Origin: Salinicoccus halitifaciens
Lineage (GTDB): Bacteria; Bacillota; Bacilli; Staphylococcales; Salinicoccaceae
Direction: 5' to 3'
DNA length: 64,000 bases
Assembly (NCBI RefSeq): GCF_021026095.1
Contig: NZ_JAJNCU010000001.1
Coordinates: 806,001 to 870,000 of the forward strand
A program made the translations under genes and the position numbers. The notes beneath the pieces were generated by a model, which saw only the letters and a program-made list of their open reading frames with translations, searched no databases and was not told the DNA's origin. This document shows positions 1 through 8,787 of the stretch, piece by piece; the stretch's first letter is position 1, and each line of letters begins with the position of its first letter.

Positions 1-371
1 AGGTATTTATGTACTTCAGCTGATTCGTACACCCCGCCCCCGGGTGAATCCACATTCAAAAGGACAGCCTGGACTGTATCGTCTTCAATGATCTGCTTCA
101 ATGATTCGATCACAAGCTGGTGGTTATATTGGTCCGGTGAAAACATGCCGGGTTCGCTGCCCGTGTCGATGATCGTCCCTTCAATATTGATCATGGCGAT
201 CTTACTGCCCGGATCCCCCTGTTCAACGACCTGCGCCGGTGGGAAGTCTCCGCCCGCAAACTGATCGAAGGTCTCCTGGAAGTCACTGGCCCATAAATTC
301 GTGAAAATCGAAAAGAATATGCCGAAAACGAGCAGTGTCCCCGCAATGACTGCAGCTATTATACGTTTCAT
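1..371 (-). CDS. sppA: Signal peptide peptidase SppA (S49 family), N-terminal part, cut by window edge
   Basis: Membrane-anchored serine protease that degrades signal peptides left in the membrane after secretion. Translating the minus strand from the ATG at 369-371 gives an N-terminal membrane segment (residues about 3-22), a short extracytoplasmic linker, then the start of the S49 fold, including NIEGTI near residue 62 and NVDSPGGG near residue 106. The catalytic Ser and Lys of the family lie beyond the window edge, so activity cannot be judged. A ribosome-binding site (AGGGAGTGAG) precedes the ATG. It is divergent from the NAD kinase gene; sppA beside this kinase is the usual Bacilli arrangement. 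Only about 123 codons are present. Confidence 0.9.
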   Translation of the reverse strand, partial: MKRIIAAVIAGTLLVFGIFFSIFTNLWASDFQETFDQFAGGDFPPAQVVEQGDPGSKIAMINIEGTIIDTGSEPGMFSPDQYNHQLVIESLKQIIEDDTVQAVLLNVDSPGGGVYESAEVHKY

Positions 372-458
372 AATCTCACTCCCTATTATTTAATCCTATT
401 CCCTTTTTATGATAACATATAGATGATCGATTCAAATAATATTTGAGGGGTGGCACAC

Positions 459-1259
459 GTGGAGCAATTTAAGAATGTTTACTTCTTCGACCCTTTCGGT
501 AAGGATACGGAAAGGATCAGGAAAGACCTGGTCGAAGTCTTCAAAAATATGGGTATCAGCACTGTCGATTCAAGTGCGGAGGCGGACCTGATCGCTTCAA
601 TCGGAGGGGACGGCACGTTCCTGCAGGCCGTAAGGAAGACCGGGTTCCGGAATGACTGTGTCTATATCGGCATCGCAATCGAAGAAGATGACTATATGTA
701 TGTGGATTTCAGCTACAAAGAGAGCCGCATGATCGAAGAGGCGCTGACTTCCGAGGAGACCCATGTGCGCAATTACCCGACCATCGCAGTGAAAATCAAC
801 GACAACCAGGAAAGCTACTGCCTGAATGAATTCACGCTGAGGTCAAGCATCGTGAAGACGATCATGATGGATGTCTACATCGATGACTTTCTCTTCGAGC
901 AGTTCCACGGGGACGGCATTCTGGTGTGCACCCCGACTGGTTCGACCGGCTACAACAAATCCCTGGGCGGCGCCGTCGTCGACCCGCTGCTGAAAGCGAT
1001 TCAGGTCACGGAACTTGCGAGCGTCAACAACAACAAGTACAGGACGCTCGGCACGAGCTTCCTGCTCAATAAAGACCGCCCGCTCACGCTGATGATCGAT
1101 AAGAAGCGTGATTACTACCCCATCATGTCCCTCGACAATGAAGCGCTCAGCCTGCAGAATACCGAAGAGGTCCAAATACGCGTCTCCGACAGGGTCATCA
1201 AGACATTGAAGCTCCCGAACAACACTTTCTGGCACAAAACGCAAAGAAACTTCCTGTAA
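459..1259 (+). CDS. ppnK: NAD kinase
   Basis: Phosphorylates NAD to NADP in the cytoplasm. The GGDGT motif is at residues 49-53, followed by the conserved NE (LNEFTLRSS) and the GILVCTPTGSTGY segment that shapes the substrate site. Length is 266 aa, typical for the family. An in-frame GTG lies at 450, but it sits inside the GAGGGG ribosome-binding site; the GTG at 459 has correct spacing and is chosen. The gene is alone on the plus strand, divergent from sppA and convergent with thiI, and its stop codon lies inside the shared terminator hairpin. Confidence 0.95.
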   Translation: MEQFKNVYFFDPFGKDTERIRKDLVEVFKNMGISTVDSSAEADLIASIGGDGTFLQAVRKTGFRNDCVYIGIAIEEDDYMYVDFSYKESRMIEEALTSEETHVRNYPTIAVKINDNQESYCLNEFTLRSSIVKTIMMDVYIDDFLFEQFHGDGILVCTPTGSTGYNKSLGGAVVDPLLKAIQVTELASVNNNKYRTLGTSFLLNKDRPLTLMIDKKRDYYPIMSLDNEALSLQNTEEVQIRVSDRVIKTLKLPNNTFWHKTQRNFL

Positions 1260-1279
1260 ACCAGGAAGTTTCTTTTTTA
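1243..1279. terminator. Bidirectional terminator shared by ppnK and thiI
   Basis: AAGAAACTTCCTG / CAGGAAGTTTCTT form a perfect 13-bp stem with a 5-nt loop, T-rich on both sides. It contains the ppnK stop codon and touches the thiI stop, so the two convergent genes share one terminator. Confidence 0.9.
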
Positions 1280-2473
1280 TAACAGTTCCCCGAATTCCTC
1301 GGCTTCTTCACTGTTCTGAGTATATGTTTCTATTCCCGAGAGTGCCTTCTCGATCAATGGACCGAAATCCACTCTCTCTTCGAACTTCCTGACCTTCTCA
1401 AGCGACGGTTTCGTTTTCGGCGACTTCGGCTTGAAGATCGTGCAGCAGTCCTCATAAGGGAGGATGGAAGTTTCATAAGTCCCGAACTGCTTCGCCATAT
1501 TGACGATTTCATTCTTCTCCAAAGTAAGCAGCGGCCGGAGCACCGGCATGTTCGTCACTTCGTTGATCGCATGCATGCTCGTCAGCGTCTGGGAGGCGAC
1601 CTGTCCGAGGTTCTCCCCGTTGATCACCGCTTCCGCCCCGGTCGCCCCGGCAAGCTTTTCAGCGATCTTGAGCATGACGCGTCTCGTCGACGTCATTGAC
1701 AGATTGTCCGGGATGCGGTCGTACAAAGTCGTCTGCAGCTCGGTGAATGGCACGATATGCAGTTTGATGTCATATCCCGTCCGTTCACTCATGATATCGA
1801 CGAGCTTCTTCACTTTCTCAGTGGCTTCAGGGCTTGTATAAGGCGGTGAATGGAAGTGCACCGCTTCGATTTCAACGCCCTTTCTCATGACATCGAGTCC
1901 CGCGACCGGGGAATCTATCCCCCCGGAGAGCATCAAGAGCCCTTTGCCGCCGGTGCCGAGCGGCAGTCCGCCCAGGCACTGCACAGTGTCATGGTACATA
2001 TAGACTGCATCCTGCCGCACTTCCGCAGTGATCGTATGGTCGGGCTTCCTGACGTTCACAGACAGGTGGTCCGTATTTTTAAGCACATGGCCGCCGAGCA
2101 TGTCCTGGATATCGAACGTCTCAAGATGGAAAGTCTTATCGGAACGCTTCACTTCTATCTTGAAGGTGCGGCCCGTCCCGAAATCTTCTGCAAACTGCAG
2201 GGCAGTCTCCTTCATCGCCTCTTCGGACTTTTCAATCTTCACCACCGGCGAGACGCTGAGTATCCCGCTGATATGCTTCAATTTTTCAATGACCTGATAA
2301 GCATCTGCATCCAGCAGATCGATGTAGCCCCGGTCCCTCGTCGTCTTTATATGGACATCCATACCATCGAGCGCCCGGTTGAGACGCTTCCTCAAAGCGC
2401 TGACAAACATTTTCCTGTTCCGGCTCTTCAAAGTCATTTCACCGTAGCGGATTAATATATGATCGTATTTCAT
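1277..2473 (-). CDS. thiI: tRNA 4-thiouridine synthase ThiI
   Basis: Adenylates U8 of tRNA and transfers sulfur to make 4-thiouridine. The order is an N-terminal ferredoxin-like segment, a THUMP domain (about 60-165), then the ATP-pyrophosphatase domain with the PP-loop SGGIDSP at 183-189 and a conserved EDCCTIFKPK stretch near the C-terminus. Length 398 aa: as in other Firmicutes the rhodanese domain of the E. coli enzyme is absent. It overlaps the upstream cysteine desulfurase by ATGA, so the two are translationally coupled. In B. subtilis the paired desulfurase NifZ supplies sulfur directly to ThiI (established); the same partnership is inferred here. Confidence 0.96.
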   Translation of the reverse strand: MKYDHILIRYGEMTLKSRNRKMFVSALRKRLNRALDGMDVHIKTTRDRGYIDLLDADAYQVIEKLKHISGILSVSPVVKIEKSEEAMKETALQFAEDFGTGRTFKIEVKRSDKTFHLETFDIQDMLGGHVLKNTDHLSVNVRKPDHTITAEVRQDAVYMYHDTVQCLGGLPLGTGGKGLLMLSGGIDSPVAGLDVMRKGVEIEAVHFHSPPYTSPEATEKVKKLVDIMSERTGYDIKLHIVPFTELQTTLYDRIPDNLSMTSTRRVMLKIAEKLAGATGAEAVINGENLGQVASQTLTSMHAINEVTNMPVLRPLLTLEKNEIVNMAKQFGTYETSILPYEDCCTIFKPKSPKTKPSLEKVRKFEERVDFGPLIEKALSGIETYTQNSEEAEEFGELL

Positions 2474-3597
2474 TTTAAAACATCTCCTATTTCTTCGTAT
2501 ACCTCTTTCAGCGACCGGATCAGCATTTTGACGTCCCGGTGTGTGGTGTCTTTAGACATCGAGATCCGTATGCTGCCGTCGATCACCTCTTTATCCACGC
2601 CCATGGCAGTGAGTGTCTCGTTCGACGTGGCGCGCTTTGAAGCACAGGCGCTCGTCGTCGATACCATGACATTTTTCTCCGAGAGTGCATTGACGACGAC
2701 TTCACCTTTCGCCCCCGTGAATGAGAGATTGATGATATGCGGGACACCGGACGGCTGGATGGTGATGGATCTTAAAGCTTCCATCTCTTCCCTGATCATG
2801 CGGTTGAAATCCTTGAGCCTTTCCTTATCATTACTCATGCCTTCAACAGAGAGCCTCAAAGCTTTCGCCATTGCCGTGACCGCCGGCAGGTTCACCGTCC
2901 CGCTCCGTATATCGAATTCATGGCCGCCGCCGTAATGGATCGGTTCTGCAGCCTTGATCTCCTTCAGCATCAGTGCCCCTGCACCTTTGACACCGTGGAA
3001 TTTATGGGCGGATATGCTCACTGAATCCACACCATCATAATTGAAGCGGACCTTGCCCACCGCCTGGGTGGCATCAACATGGAAGTGGACCTTTGGATAA
3101 TCCGTAAGTGCTTCCCTGATCTCTTCCACCGGCTGTACGGAACCGATGATATTATTGACTGCCATGACGGTGACCAATATGACATCTTCATCGAGCAGTG
3201 ACTTCAGATGGTCGACATCCACCCGGCCTGCTTCAGTCGTCCGGATGAACTTCACTTTGAAGCCTTCTTTCTGATGATGGTCGAGGATGTTGATCACGCT
3301 CGGATGCTCGAGCTCGCTGACGAGGATGGTGCGGCCGAACCGCTTCTTCCTCCTCAACATGCCCTGCAGGGCGATGTTATTGCTTTCCGTCGCACCGGAT
3401 GTGAATACGCACTGGTAGTGCGGCAGCCCGAAAACCTGAAGAATCTGCTTCCTTGAAGCTTCCAGAAGTTTCGCACTGTCCCGCCCGGCTTTATGGATGC
3501 TTGCGGTGTTGAAGTAATATTCTTCGTTCACTTTATTGAAAGTATGCATCGCTTCTGCATACGGTTTTGTTGTGGCGGCATTATCAAAATAATGCAT
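2470..3597 (-). CDS. nifZ: Cysteine desulfurase, NifZ/IscS type, sulfur donor for ThiI
   Basis: PLP-dependent enzyme that takes sulfur from cysteine as a persulfide. The DNAATT N-terminus is typical; the PLP lysine is in SAHKFHG (about residue 199) and the persulfide cysteine in TSACASK (about 318). Length 375 aa. The longer frame starting at 3615 lacks a ribosome-binding site; the ATG at 3597 follows GGAAGGAGAG at good spacing and gives the usual MHYFDNAATT start. The ATGA overlap with thiI ties its job to tRNA thiolation rather than general Fe-S assembly (inference from context; B. subtilis NifZ is the precedent). Confidence 0.94.
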   Translation of the reverse strand: MHYFDNAATTKPYAEAMHTFNKVNEEYYFNTASIHKAGRDSAKLLEASRKQILQVFGLPHYQCVFTSGATESNNIALQGMLRRKKRFGRTILVSELEHPSVINILDHHQKEGFKVKFIRTTEAGRVDVDHLKSLLDEDVILVTVMAVNNIIGSVQPVEEIREALTDYPKVHFHVDATQAVGKVRFNYDGVDSVSISAHKFHGVKGAGALMLKEIKAAEPIHYGGGHEFDIRSGTVNLPAVTAMAKALRLSVEGMSNDKERLKDFNRMIREEMEALRSITIQPSGVPHIINLSFTGAKGEVVVNALSEKNVMVSTTSACASKRATSNETLTAMGVDKEVIDGSIRISMSKDTTHRDVKMLIRSLKEVYEEIGDVLK

Positions 3598-3618
3598 CCA
3601 ATTCTCTCCTTCCATGGA

Positions 3619-3652
3619 AAATGACTTAGAATATTAATATTCTAAGTCATTT
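3619..3652. terminator. 34-bp perfect palindrome between ezrA and nifZ, probable ezrA terminator
   Basis: The 34 bases from 3619 to 3652 equal their own reverse complement (arms AATGACTTAGAATATTA). On the minus strand it follows the ezrA stop by 17 nt, but the T-run after the stem is only TTTT. It also lies just upstream of the nifZ ribosome-binding site, so it could act on nifZ-thiI expression too. Confidence 0.6.
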
Positions 3653-3668
3653 CGGCCAACTTATAGAT

Positions 3669-5363
3669 TCACTTTTCGTCATAATCGTTTTCAATCTTCC
3701 GGGCGGCGCCGGGTTCCACTTTTTCAAGCGCACCTTTGATGATTTCAAGGGCACGTTTGTATCTGCTCTCCTTGAACATCCGCTCGGACTCGCGTATCTG
3801 CGCATCGAATGCATGATCGTCCCTGCGGTATCTGTTACCGTATTGTATCATGATTTCGGTGAGTTCCGCATCTCTGAGCAACTCATAGGCTTCCTGCTCG
3901 AACTCGTTCAAATCCATCACCGTCTGATTCACTTTATCCTTGATGTACTGGACATTCAACGGACGTTTGCTGAAATAGTCCTCGATCTTACGATGATTGA
4001 TATCCAGCTCGTTTTTGATGATGATGAACCGTTCCGGGACTTCAGGCAGGTTTGAAGTCACAAGTTTGCGGTAAACCTTCTCTTTTTTGTCATGGATATA
4101 AATTGTGTTCTCTTTTGCCTCTTCGGCATCTTCCCTTAAGTTAATGAGATGTTCCTGGATTTTCTCCTGCTCGTCATTGATCTGCAGAATCTGATCCTTG
4201 ATATGTGAAATTCTGTTTTCAACTTCGCTGAACCTTGCGTTCGTCTTCGATGTCTCCGTCACGATCTCATCATATACATCCACAAGGCTTTCAATCTCAT
4301 GTTCGAATTTCTGCACTGAATGGATGTCAGCATCATTGATATAAAACTGATCCTTCAAATACTCGATCTCTGTTCTGAGCGTGTAGTTCGAAGTCCTTGC
4401 ATGGAACAGCTCATCGGTGATGAGCGGCTGATCCTGATCGACTTTGATCTTCGCCTTCACTTCAACTTCGATCAGCTCGAGTATATCGTCGACCTGTGTG
4501 TTGATGTCATCCAGTATTTTACGCGCCTCATCCAGATCCAGCCTTGAAATCAAAGGCTCGACAAGATTCAGCTTGCCTTTCAGCGTGGATAGTTTGCCTT
4601 CGACCTTGATGTGGTCGAGGTCGTACCCTTCCGCCTTCAGATCACGGCAGCCGAACCGGATCTCCTGGAATTGTGCCGGCAGGTCTTTTTGGACTTCCCT
4701 GATCAAAACAGGGATATCATCCATATTCTCCTTCAGTGTCCGGAGATCGCTGCGCACATCTTCAATATGACGCCCCGCACTGACGTAGTTGCCGTCGTTG
4801 ATCATGACATCATATTCCTTGATTTCAGGTTCAAAGCTGTCGATCAGCTCTTCAAGCGGCCCGCTGGCGTCGCCGAACTGATACGCACTGGCAAGAACAT
4901 CACGCTTTGCCTCCCTGTGCAGTTTTTCAGCTTCCGCCCTTGCGATCGCTGATTTTTCACTCATCTGAACCAGTTCATCGATTTCCGATGTCAACTGGTC
5001 ATATTTGGACTCGACCCGGGCAATCCCGGTTTCGCCCTGTTTCACTTTCTCATCACTGGCACCGAATTTGAATTTTTCAAGATCTTTCTTTGCTTCCGAA
5101 AGCCTGCCTTCAGAGGTATCAAGTGAATCTTTGAGTGAAGCCTGCCATTCTTTCTGCCACCCGGTGTACAGCTTTTTAGCCTCACCGTGAAGGTTCAAAT
5201 CTTTAACTTTGAATAATTCATCCTGGAAAGGAAGTGCTTTGACATCTTCCAATTTATTGAACTTATTATTGATATCTTCCAGTTTAGTGTTTCTTATGTA
5301 AAAAACGACAGCAACTGAAATTGCTATTAGTACAATGATCCCGATAAGTAGATAGACCCACAT
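3669..5363 (-). CDS. ezrA: Septation ring formation regulator EzrA
   Basis: Membrane-anchored cytoplasmic protein that controls FtsZ ring assembly and links division to cell-wall synthesis in Firmicutes. One N-terminal transmembrane helix (residues about 3-22) is followed by some 540 residues of charged alpha-helix with repeated coiled-coil segments, the spectrin-like EzrA architecture. Length 564 aa, equal to staphylococcal EzrA. The frame extends to 5390, but the ATG at 5363 is directly behind GTAGGAGGT and gives the expected MWVYLLIGI start. It stands alone between the divergent ytsP-like gene and nifZ-thiI. Confidence 0.95.
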   Translation of the reverse strand: MWVYLLIGIIVLIAISVAVVFYIRNTKLEDINNKFNKLEDVKALPFQDELFKVKDLNLHGEAKKLYTGWQKEWQASLKDSLDTSEGRLSEAKKDLEKFKFGASDEKVKQGETGIARVESKYDQLTSEIDELVQMSEKSAIARAEAEKLHREAKRDVLASAYQFGDASGPLEELIDSFEPEIKEYDVMINDGNYVSAGRHIEDVRSDLRTLKENMDDIPVLIREVQKDLPAQFQEIRFGCRDLKAEGYDLDHIKVEGKLSTLKGKLNLVEPLISRLDLDEARKILDDINTQVDDILELIEVEVKAKIKVDQDQPLITDELFHARTSNYTLRTEIEYLKDQFYINDADIHSVQKFEHEIESLVDVYDEIVTETSKTNARFSEVENRISHIKDQILQINDEQEKIQEHLINLREDAEEAKENTIYIHDKKEKVYRKLVTSNLPEVPERFIIIKNELDINHRKIEDYFSKRPLNVQYIKDKVNQTVMDLNEFEQEAYELLRDAELTEIMIQYGNRYRRDDHAFDAQIRESERMFKESRYKRALEIIKGALEKVEPGAARKIENDYDEK

Positions 5364-5468
5364 ACGCTTACCTCCTACATATATTATCAATTATAGCCTA
5401 AAAGCTTGAAACAAAAAACATATAATAATATAATTTATAATTAATTTGATGAATGAAGGGTGATTGAC

Positions 5469-5939
5469 ATGATTACAGAAACAAATATTACAGATTACAG
5501 AATGCTGAACAAGACTCTTGAGAGCCTCCTCGAAGATGAAACGAACAGGATCGCGAACCTCTCCAACGCTTCAAGCCTCCTCAACCAGACTTTGAAAGAT
5601 ATCAACTGGGCGGGTTTCTACCTTTATGAGGAAGAATCCGATCAGCTTGTCCTCGGACCTTTCCAGGGGCTGCCTGCATGTGTCAGGATCGATAACGGAA
5701 AAGGCGTCTGCGGCACGGCATTCAGGGGCAATGATGTGTTCGTCGTCGACAACGTCCATGAATTCCCGGGGCATATCGCATGTGATGCCAACAGTAATTC
5801 AGAAATCGTCGTCCCGATCTATAAAGATGGCGAGCCCATTGGTGTGCTTGACATCGACTCCCCTGTCTTTGACCGCTTCAGTGAGGAAGACCGCCTTGGA
5901 CTGATCGAATTCGTAGAGGTATTGAAAAAATACATCTGA
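5469..5939 (+). CDS. msrC: Free methionine-(R)-sulfoxide reductase, GAF domain (YtsP type)
   Basis: Small one-domain GAF protein of 156 aa that reduces free methionine-R-sulfoxide, a repair step after oxidative stress. Three cysteines (residues 71, 81 and 105) have spacings of 10 and 24, identical to the catalytic and resolving cysteines of the E. coli enzyme (84, 94, 118). The sequence NWAGFYLY followed by LVLGPFQG is characteristic of the family. The frame can start at GTG 5460, but the ATG at 5469 follows the AAGGGTGA ribosome-binding site. It precedes rpsD, as ytsP does in Bacillus; rpsD has its own promoter. Confidence 0.9.
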   Translation: MITETNITDYRMLNKTLESLLEDETNRIANLSNASSLLNQTLKDINWAGFYLYEEESDQLVLGPFQGLPACVRIDNGKGVCGTAFRGNDVFVVDNVHEFPGHIACDANSNSEIVVPIYKDGEPIGVLDIDSPVFDRFSEEDRLGLIEFVEVLKKYI

Positions 5940-5944
5940 CACCC

Positions 5945-5973
5945 TTGACTTATACATAGATAATATGTAGAAT
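5945..5973 (+). promoter_or_regulatory. rpsD promoter
   Basis: TTGACT (5945-5950), 17-bp spacer, TAGAAT (5968-5973), a good sigma-A promoter starting six bases after the upstream stop codon. Confidence 0.75.
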
Positions 5974-5979
5974 ATACTA

Positions 5980-6150
5980 TTGTGTAAATGAACGGATTAA
6001 GTAGCTTACAATCATCATGTGTCCGTATGTGGTTCCCATCAGTTGGTGTGTTGTGTAACCAATGCTATGAGGCGAAGGCACTTAAAATCATATACCCATA
6101 TGGGCGGTTGTTACCTTATGATGTTTATTGCATAAATAAAACACAATAAG
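5980..6150 (+). promoter_or_regulatory. rpsD 5' leader, candidate S4 autoregulatory RNA
   Basis: About 170 transcribed bases lie between the promoter and the rpsD ribosome-binding site (AAGGAGGAG). They contain short self-complementary stretches such as CATATACCCATATGGGCGG and an ATAAGGTAACA/TTGTTACCTTAT-like segment near 6110. In B. subtilis the long rpsD leader is bound by S4 for autogenous repression (Grundy and Henkin). The role here is inferred from position and length; no structure was computed. Confidence 0.55.
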
Positions 6151-6161
6151 GAGGAGTCAAA

Positions 6162-6764
6162 ATGGCTCGTTTTACAGGTTCAATTTGGAAAAAGTCCCGT
6201 CGTTTGGGTATCTCCCTGACAGGCACAGGCAAAGAGTTGGAACGTCGTCCGTACGCACCAGGTGACCACGGTCCGACGCAAAGGAAGAAAATTTCGGAAT
6301 ACGGTCTTCAGCTTCAGGAGAAGCAGAAGCTTCGTTATATGTACGGAATCAACGAACGTCAGTTCCGCACGATTTTCGAACGTGCAGGCAAACTGAGAGG
6401 TGTTCATGGTGAGAACTTCATGATCCTCCTCGCATCACGTCTTGATGCAGTCGTTTATCAGATGGGTCTTGCGCGTACACGCCGTCAGGCACGCCAGCTC
6501 GTCAACCACGGTCACGTCACTGTTGACGGCGGCCGCGTCGATATCCCTTCCTACCACCTGAAACCAGGTCAGACAATCGGACTTCGTGAGAAATCACGTA
6601 ACCTCGACATCGTCAAAGAAGCAGTTGAAGTGAACAACTTCGTACCTGACTACCTGACTTTCGACGAGGAAAAAATGGAAGGTACATTCGTACGTTTCCC
6701 TGAGCGTTCTGAACTGCCTGCTGAGATCAACGAACAGCTTATCGTTGAGTACTACTCAAGATAA
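6162..6764 (+). CDS. rpsD: 30S ribosomal protein S4
   Basis: Primary 16S rRNA-binding protein that nucleates assembly of the small-subunit body and lies at the mRNA entry channel. Length 200 aa, usual for Firmicutes. The N-terminal [18 protein letters not shown] is typical, no Cys4 zinc motif is present, and the S4 RNA-binding fold occupies about residues 90-155 ([22 protein letters not shown]). The codons lean to the A/T-ending set seen in highly expressed genes. Monocistronic, with its own promoter, long leader and strong terminator. Confidence 0.98.
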   Translation: MARFTGSIWKKSRRLGISLTGTGKELERRPYAPGDHGPTQRKKISEYGLQLQEKQKLRYMYGINERQFRTIFERAGKLRGVHGENFMILLASRLDAVVYQMGLARTRRQARQLVNHGHVTVDGGRVDIPSYHLKPGQTIGLREKSRNLDIVKEAVEVNNFVPDYLTFDEEKMEGTFVRFPERSELPAEINEQLIVEYYSR

Positions 6765-6780
6765 TAGGTAAGATTCTTTT

Positions 6781-6828
6781 AAAAGGCTTATGCCCATCGG
6801 ATTTTCGATGGTGCATAGGCCTTTTTTT
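6781..6828 (+). terminator. rpsD terminator
   Basis: AAAAGGCTTATGCCCATCG / CGATGGTGCATAGGCCTTTTTTT forms a long hairpin with two small mismatches and a seven-T run. Confidence 0.92.
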
Positions 6829-6940
6829 GATGGACCGGTGCCGTTCCGGGAACCCCTGCCATGATAAGTATTCTTTTTAAATATATATGTTTGTGATATA
6901 TTTAATCTGTATTAATATTTCAATTTTGAGGGGTGAAGTC

Positions 6941-7309
6941 ATGGATTTTAAGAAGTATTTGATGGCGGGCGGCCTTTCGCTTGTACTCGTACTCGGCGCT
7001 TGCGGCGGCGGTGAAGAGGGTGCTGAGGAGTCCGAGGAACCTGCAGCTGAAGAGGAGACGACTGAAGAAGACAGCGGCGCTTCAAGCGGGGATGTGGATG
7101 CAGAAGGCATCGCCCAGGCCACGTGTGCTTCATGCCACGGTGAAGACTTTTCAGGCGCTGTCGGTCCGGCCCTTGCAGGCACCGACCTCAGTGAAGAAGA
7201 GTTTACCGAGATTGTAAGGAACGGCGAGGGCTCCATGCCTGCTTACAGTGAAGACCACATCAACGATGAGGAATTGTCTGCACTATACACTTACTTCAGT
7301 GAATACTGA
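6941..7309 (+). CDS. cccB: Lipoprotein cytochrome c551 (CccB type)
   Basis: Small membrane-tethered electron carrier on the outer face of the membrane. A lipoprotein signal ends in the lipobox LGAC (Cys21), followed by about 30 acidic and small residues as a flexible tether, then a class I c-type heme domain with CASCH (Cys62, Cys65, His66) and the axial Met99 in GSMPAY. Length 122 aa. The frame opens at 6887, but the ATG at 6941 follows GAGGGGTGA and gives the proper signal peptide. First gene of the accessory block between rpsD and tyrS. Its first 22 residues are nearly the same as those of the small lipoprotein at 58777 (19 of 22). Confidence 0.92.
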   Translation: MDFKKYLMAGGLSLVLVLGACGGGEEGAEESEEPAAEEETTEEDSGASSGDVDAEGIAQATCASCHGEDFSGAVGPALAGTDLSEEEFTEIVRNGEGSMPAYSEDHINDEELSALYTYFSEY

Positions 7310-7311
7310 TG

Positions 7312-7341
7312 AAAAAAACCGTCCTTCCGGACGGTTTTTTG
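7312..7341. terminator. Bidirectional terminator after cccB
   Basis: ACCGTCC TTCC GGACGGT flanked by A-run and T-run; it also serves the convergent small gene at 7342-7524. Confidence 0.92.
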
Positions 7342-7524
7342 TTATTTCACTTCACGCACTTCTTTTATCAGATTAGGGAAAATCGAAAAGCCGTCGACTT
7401 CCATATAAGACTTCTTATGGGCAGCCGCCACTTCAAGTTCCCGCTTCAAAGTTTCCGCCGTATGGCTTTCAGTTTCCAAAGTCTCTTTTTTCCCCGACTT
7501 ATAAACGATTTCAATTTTAGACAT
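7342..7524 (-). CDS. Small conserved-looking protein of unknown function (60 aa)
   Basis: I do not recognise a family. The 60-aa product begins MSKIEIVYKSGKKETLE and is predicted as a compact beta-alpha-beta type protein without signal peptide or membrane segment. It is supported as a real gene by a good ribosome-binding site (AAGAGGT, 7 nt from the ATG), its own terminator and coding-like sequence. It is convergent with cccB and lies downstream of the M20 peptidase gene on the same strand, about 70 nt away, so it may be the last gene of that transcript. Function unknown. Confidence 0.65.
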   Translation of the reverse strand: MSKIEIVYKSGKKETLETESHTAETLKRELEVAAAHKKSYMEVDGFSIFPNLIKEVREVK

Positions 7525-7592
7525 GTTCTGACCTCTTATCTTTAAAATGTAATATCAATTTTACCACAAATATTACAGGACAGTGAGGATTA

Positions 7593-8768
7593 TCACTGCC
7601 CGGCTTTCAGTTTAACGAGCGTATCGACCGCACCCTGGCTCATCGCTTCGATGCCGTACTTGAAGGCGTCCTCATTCAATCTGAAAGAAGGGTTGTGGAG
7701 CGGCTTCTGCCCTTCCCCGACTGATGTCCCGAGCCAGTAGTAGACTCCCGGATATTTCAGGAGGAACCTGCCGAAATCTTCACCGGCAAGACTCGGCCTG
7801 ACTTTTGGCAGTGCAGCCTCCCCGTATAATTTCGAAATGGTCTCATGCATCTGATCCGCCCACTCTTCTGAATTGATGGTGGCGGGATAGCCGTCCAGGT
7901 ATTCGATGTCGACGGATGCGCCCATCGCCTCGGTCACATTATTGACGATTTTATGGAACCTTTCCTTCACCATCTCTTTAGTTTCATTGGACTGTGTCCG
8001 GATCGTACCGACGATTTCCGCCGTCTCCGCGATGACATTGTGCTGCGAACCCGCCTGGAATTTTCCGACGGTCACAACCGACGGTTCGAAAGGATCGGCA
8101 TTACGGCTCACGATCGTCTGCAGCGCATTGACGACCTGGGTGCCGACTACGATCGCATCCACCGTATCATTCGGCATGGAGGCATGGCCCCCCGACCCTC
8201 TGATCACCAATTTAAAACGGTCCGAATTCCCCATGACCGGCCCGGCCATCACACCGAACTGGCCGACCGGGAGACCCGGCCAGACATGCTGTGCAATCAG
8301 CACATCCGGCTCCCGTCCGTCGAATATGCCCTCATCCATCATACGCTGTGAACCGCCGGTCGGCGATTTCTCCTCGGCAGGCTGGAATATCAGAAGGACG
8401 GTGCCGTGGATCTCATCGCGCCTTTCCATCAGCACCTTGCCGACGGCCACAAGCATCGATGTATGCGCATCATGGCCGCATGCATGCATCACGCCTTCAT
8501 TTTTTGAGCTGAACGGCTCCCCTGAAATTTCATTGATGGGAAGCGCATCGATATCCGCCCTGAGGCCGACCGTCTTCCCTTCATGTGCCCCTTCGATGAT
8601 GCCGAGCACGCCTGTACCGGCAAAGCCGGTTTCAAAAGGGATGCCGAGCGCCGTCAGCTGCCTTTGGATCCTTTTGGAAGTTTCAAACTCCTCATCACTC
8701 AGTTCGGGAAATTGATGCAGTTCACGTCTGAATTCAATGGCTTCTTCTGTAATCTGATCGATATTCAT
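7593..8768 (-). CDS. M20D-family amidohydrolase (N-acyl-amino-acid/aminoacylase type)
   Basis: Cytoplasmic metal-dependent hydrolase cleaving N-acyl or N-carbamoyl amino acids or peptide conjugates. Family marks in order are RELHQFPELS, GLRADIDALPI, the metal-binding MHACGHDAHTSML, PAEEKSPTGG, AQHVWPGLPVG, GSGGHASMP in the dimerisation domain, and SLAGEDFGRFL near the C-terminus. Length 391 aa, usual for M20D. The start is fixed by AAGGAGG six bases before the ATG. The acetyltransferase gene lies 19 nt upstream on the same strand, so they are probably cotranscribed. The substrate cannot be told from sequence. Confidence 0.88.
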   Translation of the reverse strand: MNIDQITEEAIEFRRELHQFPELSDEEFETSKRIQRQLTALGIPFETGFAGTGVLGIIEGAHEGKTVGLRADIDALPINEISGEPFSSKNEGVMHACGHDAHTSMLVAVGKVLMERRDEIHGTVLLIFQPAEEKSPTGGSQRMMDEGIFDGREPDVLIAQHVWPGLPVGQFGVMAGPVMGNSDRFKLVIRGSGGHASMPNDTVDAIVVGTQVVNALQTIVSRNADPFEPSVVTVGKFQAGSQHNVIAETAEIVGTIRTQSNETKEMVKERFHKIVNNVTEAMGASVDIEYLDGYPATINSEEWADQMHETISKLYGEAALPKVRPSLAGEDFGRFLLKYPGVYYWLGTSVGEGQKPLHNPSFRLNEDAFKYGIEAMSQGAVDTLVKLKAGQ

Positions 8769-8787
8769 AATATCCTCCTTAAATTAA

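Noticed and set aside
1850-2455. 201-codon plus-strand frame inside thiI
   Set aside because: Antisense shadow of a well-conserved gene with no initiation signal.
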